Assembly (NCBI RefSeq): GCF_014288115.1 | Contig: NZ_JACOOK010000003.1 | Location: 484,032-548,031 of the forward strand | Length of the DNA stretch: 64,000 bases | Direction of reading: 5' to 3' | From: Alistipes_A hominis | Lineage (GTDB): Bacteria > Bacteroidota > Bacteroidia > Bacteroidales > Rikenellaceae | Shown here: positions 1 to 7,754 of the stretch, in pieces | How positions within the stretch are numbered: position 1 is the first letter of the stretch | Layout of the letters: each line of letters opens with the position of its first letter | Program-made: the position numbers and the translations under genes | Notes under the pieces: model-generated | Database searches by the model: none | What the model saw: the letters and a program-made list of their open reading frames with translations, nothing else | Told to the model about the DNA's origin: nothing

Positions 1-860
1 TGTTCCTTGTACAGCAGAATCCACGTAAAGCAACTGATCGGGTAAGCGTCCGCCGCGTCCGGATCGGTAATCATGCAACGCGTGTCGGTCGGCAGGTCGC
101 CCGCGGCCGCTGCCGAGATGCTTTCGAGGGTCGGGTCGATGAAGCGACCCGCCTTGTTTTGCAGGCTCGCGTAGCTGATATGCTGTGCAAAAGCGTATTC
201 CGACCCGATGTAGCCGACGGCCCCTTCGGTCTGGCTGACTGTCCCCGATATGCCGGGATTGCCTTTGGCGGCGAGGCCGGCCGGCCATTCGAGCGATTTG
301 CCGGCCCCGATCGTCTCTTTCCATGCGGGGCTTACTTTTGTCAGGTAATCGCTGAATACGAAAGTCGTGCCGCTGCCGTCGGAACGGTATACCGGATGGA
401 TCTCCAGATCGGGAAGCTGTACGCCGGGGTTGATCCCGCGGATGCGGGCGTCGTTCCAGCGGGTAATTTTACCCAGGTAGATATCGGCCACCAGTTCGCC
501 GGTCAGTTTCAATTTTTCCACGCCCGGCAGGTTGTAGGCCATTACCACGGCGCCCATGCAGGTCGGGATGTGGATCACGCTGTCGGGCATCGCGGCCATT
601 TCCGCATCGGTCAGGTAGGCGTCGCTGCCGGCGAAATCGACGATCCGGTCTTTCAGGCTGCGGATGCCGCCGCCGCTTCCGATACCGCCGTAGGAGACTT
701 CCGCCGGAACGCTGTCGCGATAGGTCTTGAATGCAAGATTATAGTACGGCAGCGGGAACGTTGCGCCCGCGCCGGCCAGTTTTTCCCGGCCGCTCCCTTT
801 CGGAGATTGTCCGCAGGCGGCCAGAACGGCGGCCAATGCGATGAGAATCAATTTTTTCAC
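1..860 (-). CDS. pstS: PstS-type phosphate-binding lipoprotein (3' end outside window)
   Basis: Periplasmic phosphate-binding component of the high-affinity Pst ABC transporter. Reading the minus strand from a GTG at 858-860 gives MKKLILIALAAVLAACGQ, a lipoprotein signal peptide with lipobox LAAC. The family hallmarks follow: GAGATFPLPYY near the mature N-terminus, GSGGGI, FAGSDAYLT, and later the YRSDGSGTT and SQTEGAVGYIG motifs. An in-frame TAA lies seven codons upstream and no ATG intervenes, so the GTG start is preferred. The frame is still open at base 1, so the gene is truncated by the window and the rest of a pst operon presumably lies outside. The upstream region carries four 11-bp-spaced repeats that look like a PhoB box, which fits induction by phosphate starvation. 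Confidence 0.93.
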   Translation of the reverse strand, partial: MKKLILIALAAVLAACGQSPKGSGREKLAGAGATFPLPYYNLAFKTYRDSVPAEVSYGGIGSGGGIRSLKDRIVDFAGSDAYLTDAEMAAMPDSVIHIPTCMGAVVMAYNLPGVEKLKLTGELVADIYLGKITRWNDARIRGINPGVQLPDLEIHPVYRSDGSGTTFVFSDYLTKVSPAWKETIGAGKSLEWPAGLAAKGNPGISGTVSQTEGAVGYIGSEYAFAQHISYASLQNKAGRFIDPTLESISAAAAGDLPTDTRCMITDPDAADAYPISCFTWILLYKE

Positions 861-892
861 TTCTCGAAATTTTAGTCGTTAAATTGATGTTG

Positions 893-900
893 CAATATTA
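893..900 (-). promoter_or_regulatory. Putative -7 element of pstS
   Basis: Read on the minus strand this is TAATATTG, one mismatch from the Bacteroidetes -7 consensus TAnnTTTG. It lies about 33 bases upstream of the GTG start. No good -33 TTTG is visible. Its place is taken by the repeat array at 911-954, as expected for an activator-dependent promoter. Confidence 0.45.
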
Positions 901-910
901 GGGGTTTGTT

Positions 911-954
911 GTTACGCTCCCGTTAAGCGATTGTTACGAAACGGTTACTTTGCG
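911..954 (-). promoter_or_regulatory. PhoB-box-like array of four 11-bp direct repeats
   Basis: On the plus strand the hexamers GTTACG, GTTAAG, GTTACG and GTTACT start at 911, 922, 933 and 944, exactly 11 bases apart. PhoB boxes in proteobacteria are direct repeats with this 11-bp period and sit about 10 bp upstream of the -10 element. Here the array ends 10 bases from the putative -7 element of pstS. Assignment to a PhoB-type regulator is inference from spacing and from the downstream gene. Confidence 0.6.
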
Positions 955-1085
955 AAACGCCCTTTTTACGGCACTCTTTTCTAAGGCGTTGGTAATGCAA
1001 GGAACGGACCTCGGTTGACGGTTTTAGGTATCGGGGCTCTCTTTTTTCGCTTTTTCTGGGTATTTTTCCGCCGGGGCCGGTTTGC

Positions 1086-1093
1086 TACTTTTG
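1086..1093 (+). promoter_or_regulatory. -7 promoter element of flavodoxin operon
   Basis: TACTTTTG is a perfect match to TAnnTTTG and lies 25 bases upstream of the flavodoxin ATG. A T-rich stretch at 1063-1067 occupies the -33 position but is not an exact TTTG. Confidence 0.6.
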
Positions 1094-1118
1094 CATCAAA
1101 CGAAAAACAAATTTGGAA

Positions 1119-1619
1119 ATGAAAGGAATATTTTACGGAAGCACTACCGGGACTACCGGTTCTTTGGCCGGCCGCATCGCGGAGGAGTTGGGAATCGCCG
1201 CGGCGGACGTGCACGATGTGGCCGGCGCGGCGGCGGATGCGGTTCAGCGTTACGATTGCCTGCTGCTGGGCTCCTCCACATGGGGATGCGGGGAGTTGCA
1301 GGACGATTGGTTCGGTTTTCTGGAAGGGCTCAAAGGGCAGGATCTGTCCGGGAAGAGCGTGGCACTGTTCGGATGCGGCGACAGCAGCATGTATCCCGAT
1401 ACGTTCTGCGACGCCGTCGGGATTCTGCGCGAGGAGCTCGCCGGGACGGGATGTCGGTTCGTCGGAGCCTACGCGCCGCAGAACTATTCCGTTACCGATT
1501 CGAAAGTGTGCGAGGACGGAAAGTTCGTCGGATTGGCTATCGACGAGGCGGACTCGGAAGCCGTTTCGTCGGAACACCTGAAGCAATGGATCGCGGTACT
1601 GAAAGAGGAAGGGGTATGA
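1119..1619 (+). CDS. fldA: Flavodoxin
   Basis: Small FMN electron carrier of 166 residues, the length of long-chain flavodoxins. The phosphate-binding loop is seen at the N-terminus (GSTTGTTG, residues 5-12 of the chain). Further family signatures are LLLGSSTWGCGELQDDW (isoalloxazine-binding region) and VALFGCGDSSMYPDTFCDA. The ATG at 1119 is chosen over an in-frame TTG two codons earlier. The stop overlaps the start of the next gene (ATGA at 1616-1619), so the two are translationally coupled. Flavodoxins commonly replace ferredoxin under iron limitation. No Fur site was identified here. Membership of the family is clear, but the partner reductase is unknown. Confidence 0.93.
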   Translation: MKGIFYGSTTGTTGSLAGRIAEELGIAAADVHDVAGAAADAVQRYDCLLLGSSTWGCGELQDDWFGFLEGLKGQDLSGKSVALFGCGDSSMYPDTFCDAVGILREELAGTGCRFVGAYAPQNYSVTDSKVCEDGKFVGLAIDEADSEAVSSEHLKQWIAVLKEEGV

Positions 1620-1975
1620 GCGAACAGGATTACGTCCGTTTCGGCGAACTGAAAATCTTCATGCACCAGATTTACGAATTCAAGAAAGGAGTTCGGAATC
1701 TGGTGCTCTGCACGATGTGCCCGACCTGCGCCGCGCTGGTGGCAGAACGGCTTCGGGGGCAGCGGATCGAGTACCTGATTCAGGAAGTGACGGACAATAA
1801 AGTGAACCTTTATTTCGGAAAACGCGCCTGTTTGGATGCGGTGCGGGCCTTTATCGACAAGCCGCTGAACCGGCTCACCCCGGAGCAGGATTTCATGCTG
1901 GGGGCCATGCTCGGTTACGATATCATCCAGCAGTGCGAACGCTTTTGCCGGCAGCGGAGCCGGTTCGCCCTATGA
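1616..1975 (+). CDS. DUF2023 family protein coupled to flavodoxin
   Basis: A 119-residue protein that overlaps the flavodoxin stop by four bases. It begins MSEQDYVRFGELKIFMHQIY and resembles the DUF2023 family, which I know as a recurrent flavodoxin neighbour in Bacteroidetes. It has no signal peptide or membrane segment. A cluster LCTMCPTCAA near residues 32-41 gives three cysteines spaced C-x2-C-x2-C, suitable for metal or Fe-S binding or thiol chemistry, and two more cysteines occur near the C-terminus (QQCERFC). The role is unknown. Coupling suggests it works stoichiometrically with the flavodoxin, for example as a partner or maturation factor, but that is inference. Confidence 0.8.
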   Translation: MSEQDYVRFGELKIFMHQIYEFKKGVRNLVLCTMCPTCAALVAERLRGQRIEYLIQEVTDNKVNLYFGKRACLDAVRAFIDKPLNRLTPEQDFMLGAMLGYDIIQQCERFCRQRSRFAL

Positions 1976-2064
1976 CCGGCGGAGGCGGCGTGCCGGACTT
2001 CGCGTTTCCGGAGAAAAACGCTATCTTTACGCCGAATGCTCCCATCCGTCAAAAGACTCATGCC

Positions 2065-2760
2065 ATGTACAGACTCAGTCAATATAAGGAAACCGACAAA
2101 ATGGGCGACCTGATCTGTGAAAACTATCCGATTCTTCTGGTAGTTAGCAGGTTCGGTATTTCGCTCGGGTTCGGCGACAAGGATATCGCGCAGGTGTGCG
2201 CGGACAACGGGGTCGATACGCCGACTTTTCTGGCCGTCGTGAACCTGCTGTTGGACGAGGACGAATCAGCCGCTCCGGCCGATGCTCCGCTGTCGGTCGG
2301 AGCGCTCGTACGGTACTTGCAGAATTCGCACGCCTATTTCCTGGATTTTCGTCTGCCGGTGATCCGCCGCGAACTGGCCGATGCGCTCGGCAGCGATCAC
2401 GGCGACGTTTCGTTCGCCGTGCTCCGTTTTTTCGATGAATATGCGGCTGAGGTGCGCAGGCACATGCTTTACGAAGAAGAGAAAGTTTTTCCTTATGTCC
2501 GTTCTTTGCTCGAAGGGCGTAAGAAGGGACGGTACAGGATCGATATTTTCCGGAGACAGCACGATCAGGTGGAGGCCCGGCTGACGGAGTTGAAGAACAT
2601 CCTGATCCGCTACTATCCGGGCAGCGGCAGCAACGAACTCAACAGCGCGTTGTTCGATATTTTTTCGTGCGAGCGCGACCTGGCTTCGCACAATCGGATC
2701 GAAGACCACCTGTTCGTTCCGGCGGTCGTGGAACTGGAGCGTAAAAACGGTTCGCAATGA
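2065..2760 (+). CDS. Hemerythrin-domain protein, RIC/ScdA/YtfE-like
   Basis: A 231-residue cytosolic protein with the layout of the di-iron Fe-S repair proteins (YtfE/RIC/ScdA). An N-terminal segment around residues 20-65 resembles the ScdA N-domain but lacks the usual cysteine pair, having LGFGDKD there instead. A hemerythrin-like four-helix domain follows, with histidines at 89, 133, 166, 209 and 215 and acidic partners (HMLYEEEKVFP, RRQHDQVE, ASHNRIEDHLFVPA). The ATG at 2065 is chosen because upstream in-frame sequence is low-complexity and a near-consensus -7 element (TATCTTTA, 2022-2029) lies about 35 bases before it. It overlaps the LuxR gene by four bases. Likely role: repair of nitrosatively or oxidatively damaged iron centres. 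Confidence 0.82.
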   Translation: MYRLSQYKETDKMGDLICENYPILLVVSRFGISLGFGDKDIAQVCADNGVDTPTFLAVVNLLLDEDESAAPADAPLSVGALVRYLQNSHAYFLDFRLPVIRRELADALGSDHGDVSFAVLRFFDEYAAEVRRHMLYEEEKVFPYVRSLLEGRKKGRYRIDIFRRQHDQVEARLTELKNILIRYYPGSGSNELNSALFDIFSCERDLASHNRIEDHLFVPAVVELERKNGSQ

Positions 2761-3371
2761 TGAGCGTTTCGTTGAAAATAGCCGTAGCCGAGTCTTCGCA
2801 AATTATCCGCAGCGGTCTTCTTGCGGTGCTGAAACGGCTACCCGGACTGAATGTGAGCGTCGTGGAGATCGCCGATCCCGAACAACTGGTCAAGTCGCTT
2901 TGCTGGCAGAAGCCCGACATCCTGATCGTGAATCCGGCGTTGCCGGGGCTTTTTTCGTTGCAGCGCATCCGGCACGAATCGGGGTGCGAGACGATGAAAT
3001 GCGTGGCCCTGCAATGTGCGCTGGCCGACGCCCTGTCGCTGAGGATCTACGACGAGACGATCTCCCTGTACGATACGGCCGAACAGATCCGGCTCAAACT
3101 GTCCCGTCTCGCCAACCGGGACGAAAAACCCGAATCCCGGCGCGACTTGCTGAGTCCGCGGGAAAAAGACGTTGTGGTCTGCGTGGTGAAGGGGATGACC
3201 AACAAGCAGATCGCCGAGCGGCTGTGCCTGTCGGCGCATACCGTGATTACCCACCGCCGCAACATCGCCGGCAAATTGCAGATACACAGTCCGGCCGGGT
3301 TGACCATCTATGCGATCGTCAACAAGCTGGTCGAACTCGACGAGATCGGAGAGACCGTCGCGGCCGGGTAA
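2757..3371 (+). CDS. LuxR-type regulator with degenerate receiver domain
   Basis: A 204-residue DNA-binding protein translationally coupled to the hemerythrin gene (ATGA overlap). The C-terminal LuxR helix-turn-helix is clear at about residues 130-190: LLSPREKDVVVCVVKGMTN followed by KQIAERLCLSAHTVITHRR. The N-terminal half is receiver-like (IAVAESSQIIRSGLLAVL), but the acidic pocket is missing. Where the phosphoryl-acceptor Asp is expected the sequence reads DILIVN, giving Asn59. It therefore probably does not respond to a kinase in the classical way. Fusion of sensing to the neighbouring hemerythrin is an attractive but unproven idea. Confidence 0.85.
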   Translation: MMSVSLKIAVAESSQIIRSGLLAVLKRLPGLNVSVVEIADPEQLVKSLCWQKPDILIVNPALPGLFSLQRIRHESGCETMKCVALQCALADALSLRIYDETISLYDTAEQIRLKLSRLANRDEKPESRRDLLSPREKDVVVCVVKGMTNKQIAERLCLSAHTVITHRRNIAGKLQIHSPAGLTIYAIVNKLVELDEIGETVAAG

Positions 3372-3493
3372 TTCCCCGCCGCCCGGAATCGCCGTTTCGT
3401 CCGGATCGTTCCGATTTTTCGTTTTGTTTTTGCTTTCACCGAAAAATTGGTGAAATATTTGCGGAGTGATCCGCAATATCCATTCTTAGAGCT

Positions 3494-4525
3494 ATGACAG
3501 ACGGAACGATAGGGAAAAACAACGCTTTTTTCCGGCAACTGCTTTATATCGGCATCCTGATTACGATCGGGCTGGTAATTTTCACACAACTCCAATTTTT
3601 CGTAGGATCGTTCCTCGGGGCGATCACGATGTACGTCGTGTTGCGGACGGTGCTGTTCCGGTTGACCGAGCGCTGGAACTGGAAGCCCTGGGTCGCCTCT
3701 CTGATGCTGGTGTTGGCTACGACGCTGCTGCTGTCCGGGCTGGGATTTCTGATTTTCGAGGTGATCGCCTCCGAGATCCCGAACGTGGACACCTCGAAAA
3801 TCGTCGACGTTTTCAACGAACTGCTCCGGCGGGCGAACCATCTGCTGGGCTTTGCGATCGTGCCGGAAAATATCATCAAAGGTTCCGGAGGGACGATCAC
3901 GAAAATGGCCTCGATGCTGCTCAATACGACTTACAGTTTCGCAGCGAACGTGTTCATGATGCTCGTGATCCTTTATTTCATGCTGCTGCACGCTCGGACT
4001 ATGGAACGAAGCGCGAACCGCTACCTGCCGTTCCGCGGTCATAGCCAGCAGGTGATTCGCAGCGAAGTCAAGAGCATTATTTTCAGCAATGCCGTCGGCA
4101 TTCCGCTGGTCATGTTCGCGCAGGCGGCGGCCTCCTTTCTGGTCTATTGGGCGCTGGGCGTCAACAATGCGGTCTTCTGGGCCTTCGTGACGGCCGTCTG
4201 CGGGTTGATACCGATGGTCGGCACCGCGATCGTCACCGTGCCGATGGGCGTTTATATGATTTTCGACGACAGCGTCTGGATGGGGATCATCATGATCGCG
4301 TGCGGCATACTGATCGTGGCCAACGTAGACAACCTGTGCCGGATCATCCTGATGAAGAAGATCTCCAATACCCACCCGCTGATCGTGATTTTCGGGGTGA
4401 TCCTCGGGATTCCGCTTTTCGGCTTCTGGGGGATTATTTTCGGGCCGCTGCTGATCTCCGCCTTCCTGCTGTTGATTCGGATCTATTACAAGGAATACCG
4501 GTTGCTGCCGCCGTCGGAATCCTGA
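3494..4525 (+). CDS. AI-2E family (PerM-like) transporter
   Basis: A 343-residue polytopic inner-membrane protein. Hydrophobic segments occur near residues 15-55, 60-85, 150-170, 205-240 and through the C-terminal third. The C-terminal half contains the family-typical run GLIPMVGTAIVTVPMG and the glycine-rich segment GVILGIPLFGFWGIIFGPLL. The family (formerly UPF0118) includes the AI-2 exporter TqsA and Na+/H+ antiporter-like members, so the substrate cannot be assigned. It is convergent with the AsmA-like gene, with only 16 bases between their stops. Confidence 0.88.
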   Translation: MTDGTIGKNNAFFRQLLYIGILITIGLVIFTQLQFFVGSFLGAITMYVVLRTVLFRLTERWNWKPWVASLMLVLATTLLLSGLGFLIFEVIASEIPNVDTSKIVDVFNELLRRANHLLGFAIVPENIIKGSGGTITKMASMLLNTTYSFAANVFMMLVILYFMLLHARTMERSANRYLPFRGHSQQVIRSEVKSIIFSNAVGIPLVMFAQAAASFLVYWALGVNNAVFWAFVTAVCGLIPMVGTAIVTVPMGVYMIFDDSVWMGIIMIACGILIVANVDNLCRIILMKKISNTHPLIVIFGVILGIPLFGFWGIIFGPLLISAFLLLIRIYYKEYRLLPPSES

Positions 4526-4541
4526 ACCGGCGGACGGCCGC

Positions 4542-6206
4542 TTATCGCCGGTCGTCCCGGTGGCGGTGTCTTTTGACGACCGTTCCGTGTCCGACGACCG
4601 TCTGTTTGATACCCGGCATCAGCGACTTCCACAGGTAGTTGAACTGCGAGCGGTAGGGATCCCGTTCGGTCGCGCCTTCGCCGGTGCGGGTCACTCCGTC
4701 TTCCGGATTGCCGGTGCGGATCAACAGGTCGTCTACGATGGCCGAAAGCAACCGGCGGGCCTTGGGCCCGTCTTTCTCCTGTTTCATTAGCGAGACGTTC
4801 AGGCTGTCGTACAGCAGTAGTAATTGTACGTCGGCTTGGCGAGAGTCTCCTGCGATGCGGAAATTCATTCCGTCGATTCGCCCCGTATTGATTCGCGCGT
4901 TCACCAGCGGTTCGATCGCCCGGTTCATCGCCTGTAGTTCCATCGGGCCGAGCTTTCCGTCCACTTCGAAACGGTCGTCCAGCGAATCGGCCGGCAGCAG
5001 GAAGGTCGCCTGTAAGACTCCCCGGTTCATCAGTCGCCCGCTGGCTTTCAGGGTGATGCGCGGATGTTCCGGCGAGGCGGCGTTGGCGAGTCCGTACAGG
5101 TCGCCTCTCAGACTGTCGAAGGTGACGGTACCCGGAACGGTTCCCGTCGCCGACAGTTCTTCGTACACGGCGCGAATGTCGCTGAAACTTATTCTACGAA
5201 CTTCCACTCCGAAAGAGAGTTTTTGCAGGGATTGGTAAAAGAGCGGTTTGATGCGCTGTTTTTGCGGGATCTGTCGGTTCTTGAAGCTGCCGATTTCCAC
5301 GTTGCCGATCCATACGCTGTCGATTTTCAGCTTTTTGTTCCGCGCGATCTCGGGATAGTCCACTCCCGTGCACGCGATCCGGCCTGCGACGACCTGCGTC
5401 CAGTCCGGATGGCCTGCTACCAGCGAGGCGAATTCGCTTTTCGGGTATTGCGGCAACAGGCGGACGCCCGCTACCGAGCATTCGCCTTTGCGGGTGTCGA
5501 TTATCAGCGTATCGGCCTGCAACGCGACCGCTCCTTCGTCGAGCTGATAGTTTACCGATTCGACGGAAGTGCGGATGCCGTTGTCGAGCCATCCGCTGTC
5601 GTTCGCATTCCCGGCGTTCAGGCGGAAATCGTCGGTTTGTATGGAGAGTCCCCGCAACGTATGGCATGTCTGCCGTCCGTTCCGGATCTCGCAGTACGTT
5701 ACCGAGCCGTCCGCGATCCGGAGCCGGCCGATGCCGATCGTCCGGACGGTCTGTCCGGATGCCCGTTGCAGCGAGTCGACCGGTGGAACCGAGTCGCTGA
5801 AGTTGCGGACGATGTCGACGTGCGGTGCCGACACTTCGATTTCGGCGATCGTCGGCGTCCGGTCTCCGTCTTGTTGCGTCAGGCGGATTCCGCCGATCGA
5901 AAGCTGTGCTGCGGTGAGCCGGAACATCCGCAGGCCGGGATGTCGTTTTGCGAGCAGCAAGCTGTCGGTCGTCAGGACGATGCCTTTGAGCCGCATCGAC
6001 CGGCCGACCGGATTGAAACGCACCCGGTCGATGCTGATCCGGCACATTCCGCCGGTCTGCTCGGCGACCTCTTTTTCGATCTTTTGCCGGACGATCCGGC
6101 CGATCCAGAGGTTTGCGCCCGCAAGCAGCAGCAGGACGGCGACGACGACGATCCCCGCCGTCCGGACGATTTTTCTGAAACGCGGTTTTCTTTCGGTAGT
6201 TTCCAT
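4542..6206 (-). CDS. AsmA-like membrane-anchored protein
   Basis: A 554-residue protein with a short cytosolic N-terminus (METTERKPRFRKIVRTAG), a single membrane helix around residues 17-37 and a long periplasmic part. The periplasmic part has alternating short beta strands, as in the AsmA/DUF748 superfamily of bridge-like, outer-membrane-biogenesis proteins. The frame is open for another 143 codons upstream. That extension is arginine/proline-rich, antisense-like sequence and overlaps the next genes, so the ATG at 6204-6206 just before the membrane helix is preferred. The exact role is unknown. Confidence 0.78.
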   Translation of the reverse strand: METTERKPRFRKIVRTAGIVVVAVLLLLAGANLWIGRIVRQKIEKEVAEQTGGMCRISIDRVRFNPVGRSMRLKGIVLTTDSLLLAKRHPGLRMFRLTAAQLSIGGIRLTQQDGDRTPTIAEIEVSAPHVDIVRNFSDSVPPVDSLQRASGQTVRTIGIGRLRIADGSVTYCEIRNGRQTCHTLRGLSIQTDDFRLNAGNANDSGWLDNGIRTSVESVNYQLDEGAVALQADTLIIDTRKGECSVAGVRLLPQYPKSEFASLVAGHPDWTQVVAGRIACTGVDYPEIARNKKLKIDSVWIGNVEIGSFKNRQIPQKQRIKPLFYQSLQKLSFGVEVRRISFSDIRAVYEELSATGTVPGTVTFDSLRGDLYGLANAASPEHPRITLKASGRLMNRGVLQATFLLPADSLDDRFEVDGKLGPMELQAMNRAIEPLVNARINTGRIDGMNFRIAGDSRQADVQLLLLYDSLNVSLMKQEKDGPKARRLLSAIVDDLLIRTGNPEDGVTRTGEGATERDPYRSQFNYLWKSLMPGIKQTVVGHGTVVKRHRHRDDRR

Positions 6207-6310
6207 AATTCTGTGCATTTTACGAATAAAATGCATAGCTTGCAAATTCCTGTCCAAATCGCCGGTCGATGGATGAGATATTCGACGATGCGGATTATCT
6301 GCCGAAGATT

Positions 6311-6583
6311 TTATTCTCCGGTTCTCCCGCTCCGGTGCCCGTAACTGAAATAGAAATCTTTGAGTTCGTTGCGGGTCGCCCGCCTGACGGATACGTATTC
6401 GGGAGGGACGCAGGCGTCCCTGTAAAATCGGGTCAATCCGTCGGTCATGACCTCCAGAACGACGTTCCCGTTTTCGAGTTTGTCGAAAATTCCCCACAGG
6501 CAGCGGTCCGGGTCGTGGTGCCGGGGATCGAGGGAGAAAAGATACAGCTCTCCCGGAACGAAATGGAAATCCTGGATCGCCAT
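6311..6583 (-). CDS. Small conserved-looking hypothetical protein
   Basis: A 90-residue soluble protein starting MAIQDFHFVPGELYLFSLDP. It has balanced composition and predicted beta-rich character and no recognisable motif. It is downstream of, and co-oriented with, the 68-residue gene at 6602-6808 (18-base gap), so the two probably form a small operon. The frame is consistent with a real gene because codon use matches the neighbours. Function not recognised. Confidence 0.6.
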   Translation of the reverse strand: MAIQDFHFVPGELYLFSLDPRHHDPDRCLWGIFDKLENGNVVLEVMTDGLTRFYRDACVPPEYVSVRRATRNELKDFYFSYGHRSGRTGE

Positions 6584-6601
6584 AGCCGCTGTCGGTCGGT
6601 T

Positions 6602-6808
6602 TTATTCCTGTTCGACCAGAAGTTCTTCGAGACAACTGGTGTCCACGCGCATGTAACGCAGGAACGTATCGTAGTTGAAGCCGTATTTAGGAAATACGTG
6701 TTTCAGCCAAACCTGTTTGTAACATTTGTCGTGCCGTCCCGGTTCGTAAAATTGTGCTGCAAAGTCCTGGATTTCTTTTGCTCTGATTAAATAACTGATA
6801 GAATGCAT
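6602..6808 (-). CDS. Small hypothetical protein
   Basis: A 68-residue soluble protein starting MHSISYLIRAKEIQDFAAQF, mostly helical and rich in aromatic residues. It lies upstream of the 90-residue gene at 6311-6583 and would be the first gene of that pair. No domain is recognised. A 441-base intergenic region separates it from the divergent YgbA-family gene. Confidence 0.6.
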   Translation of the reverse strand: MHSISYLIRAKEIQDFAAQFYEPGRHDKCYKQVWLKHVFPKYGFNYDTFLRYMRVDTSCLEELLVEQE

Positions 6809-7249
6809 ACATATCGATAATTGGTCGGATCGGTTTCGGTCCGAATTTCTTAAGTATTTGGATCTAAATGAAAAATAATAGTGAAAGTGACTAAAATTTT
6901 TAGCGCTGTACGGTGTCGGGGATACTGCATTCGGTCCGGGATAAATGAGTTTTCTGTCGGTCGGGACCGTTCTTTCGGAACGGGGCCGTGACGGTTTCCG
7001 TTTCTAAAATAGCATGTTATGCGGCGAGGGTATTTCCCGGAGACGGGAGTAAACAGCGTCCGGATAAAATACAAATATCCGTACAATTTGATTATATTTG
7101 TACAAAATGCTTTGGTACGGCGGAATTGCGAGATGTCCGGGCGGTTTGGAAAACGGGTATGGCGGTAATGATCGTTTCTGTACGGTGCCGTATTCGAGAT
7201 TTGTGGATAATTGATTTGCAGCGAGTTGAGTGATTGTAAGATCGGACGT
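6809..7249. other. Divergent intergenic region
   Basis: AT-rich spacer between two divergent transcription units. The plus-strand side holds a perfect -7 element at 7093-7100. A short inverted repeat CTAAAA/TTTTAG lies near 6891-6903. I see no convincing -7 element for the minus-strand pair, and no RNA gene. Confidence 0.5.
7093..7100 (+). promoter_or_regulatory. -7 element upstream of YgbA-family gene
   Basis: TATATTTG matches TAnnTTTG perfectly. No TTTG is present 19-21 bases upstream (the region reads AAAATACAAATATCC), so an activator may substitute for -33 recognition. Confidence 0.5.
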
Positions 7250-7576
7250 ATGATTTTTCCGGGGGGGCGGATAAACTATGAGAAGCGGGTCGTCGAGCGG
7301 ATGATCCGTTTTTACTGTATCCACCGGGAAGGGAACCGGGAGCTTTGTCCGGAGTGTCGGGAATTGCTCGCGTATGCTGTTGTCCGGTTGGATTGCTGTC
7401 GGTTCGGCGACAGGAAACCGGTTTGCAAGAAATGCCCCGTTCATTGCTACAAAATATCCATGCGGGAACGGATGCGGTGCGTGATGCGTTATGCGGGTCC
7501 CCGCCTGCTGTGGTATCGTCCGCTCGATGCGTTTGGGCACTTGCTCTGCCGTCTGCGGCTTTTCGGCGGCCGGTAA
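7250..7576 (+). CDS. YgbA-family protein (nitrous oxide-stimulated promoter family)
   Basis: A 108-residue cysteine-rich protein matching the YgbA family: MIRFYC near residue 18, LCPECRELLAYA at 32-43, RFGDRKPVCKKCPVHCYK at 51-68, and RMRCVMRYAGPRLLW at 74-88. The CPEC and CKKCPVHC clusters suggest metal or Fe-S binding. E. coli ygbA belongs to the nitric-oxide-responsive NsrR regulon, so a nitrosative-stress role is likely. An upstream in-frame ATG at 7211 would add 13 residues, but homologues start close to the ERMIR helix, so 7250 is preferred. The gene stands alone. Confidence 0.85.
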   Translation: MIFPGGRINYEKRVVERMIRFYCIHREGNRELCPECRELLAYAVVRLDCCRFGDRKPVCKKCPVHCYKISMRERMRCVMRYAGPRLLWYRPLDAFGHLLCRLRLFGGR

Positions 7577-7677
7577 TTTTCCGGGTCGTAGCGGCTTTTC
7601 GTAAGGCGATGTCCTGCGGCGGGTATCCCGTTTTCGGAGATCGCGGGGGACGGTTTTCCGGAACGAACGGCATAAAG

Positions 7678-7713
7678 AACCGGCACCCAGCGATTTTTCG
7701 ATGGATGCCGGTT
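7678..7713 (-). terminator. Hairpin downstream of fbaB
   Basis: Inverted repeat AACCGGCA ... TGCCGGTT with additional weak pairing inside the loop. In the minus direction it is followed by CTTTATG rather than a clean T-run, so it is a moderate terminator candidate for the gpmA-fbaB operon. Confidence 0.45.
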
Positions 7714-7754
7714 TGAATTATTCAGCGGATTTGCCGGAACCTATTGCCGGTAGA

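Noticed and set aside
911..954. Short CRISPR-like repeat array
   Set aside because: Units are only 11 bases with no spacer structure and no cas genes. The position upstream of pstS fits a regulator-binding array.
6207..6635. N-terminal extension of the AsmA-like frame by 143 codons
   Set aside because: The extension overlaps the real 90-residue gene and is proline/arginine-rich. The membrane helix that should be near the N-terminus follows the ATG at 6204-6206.
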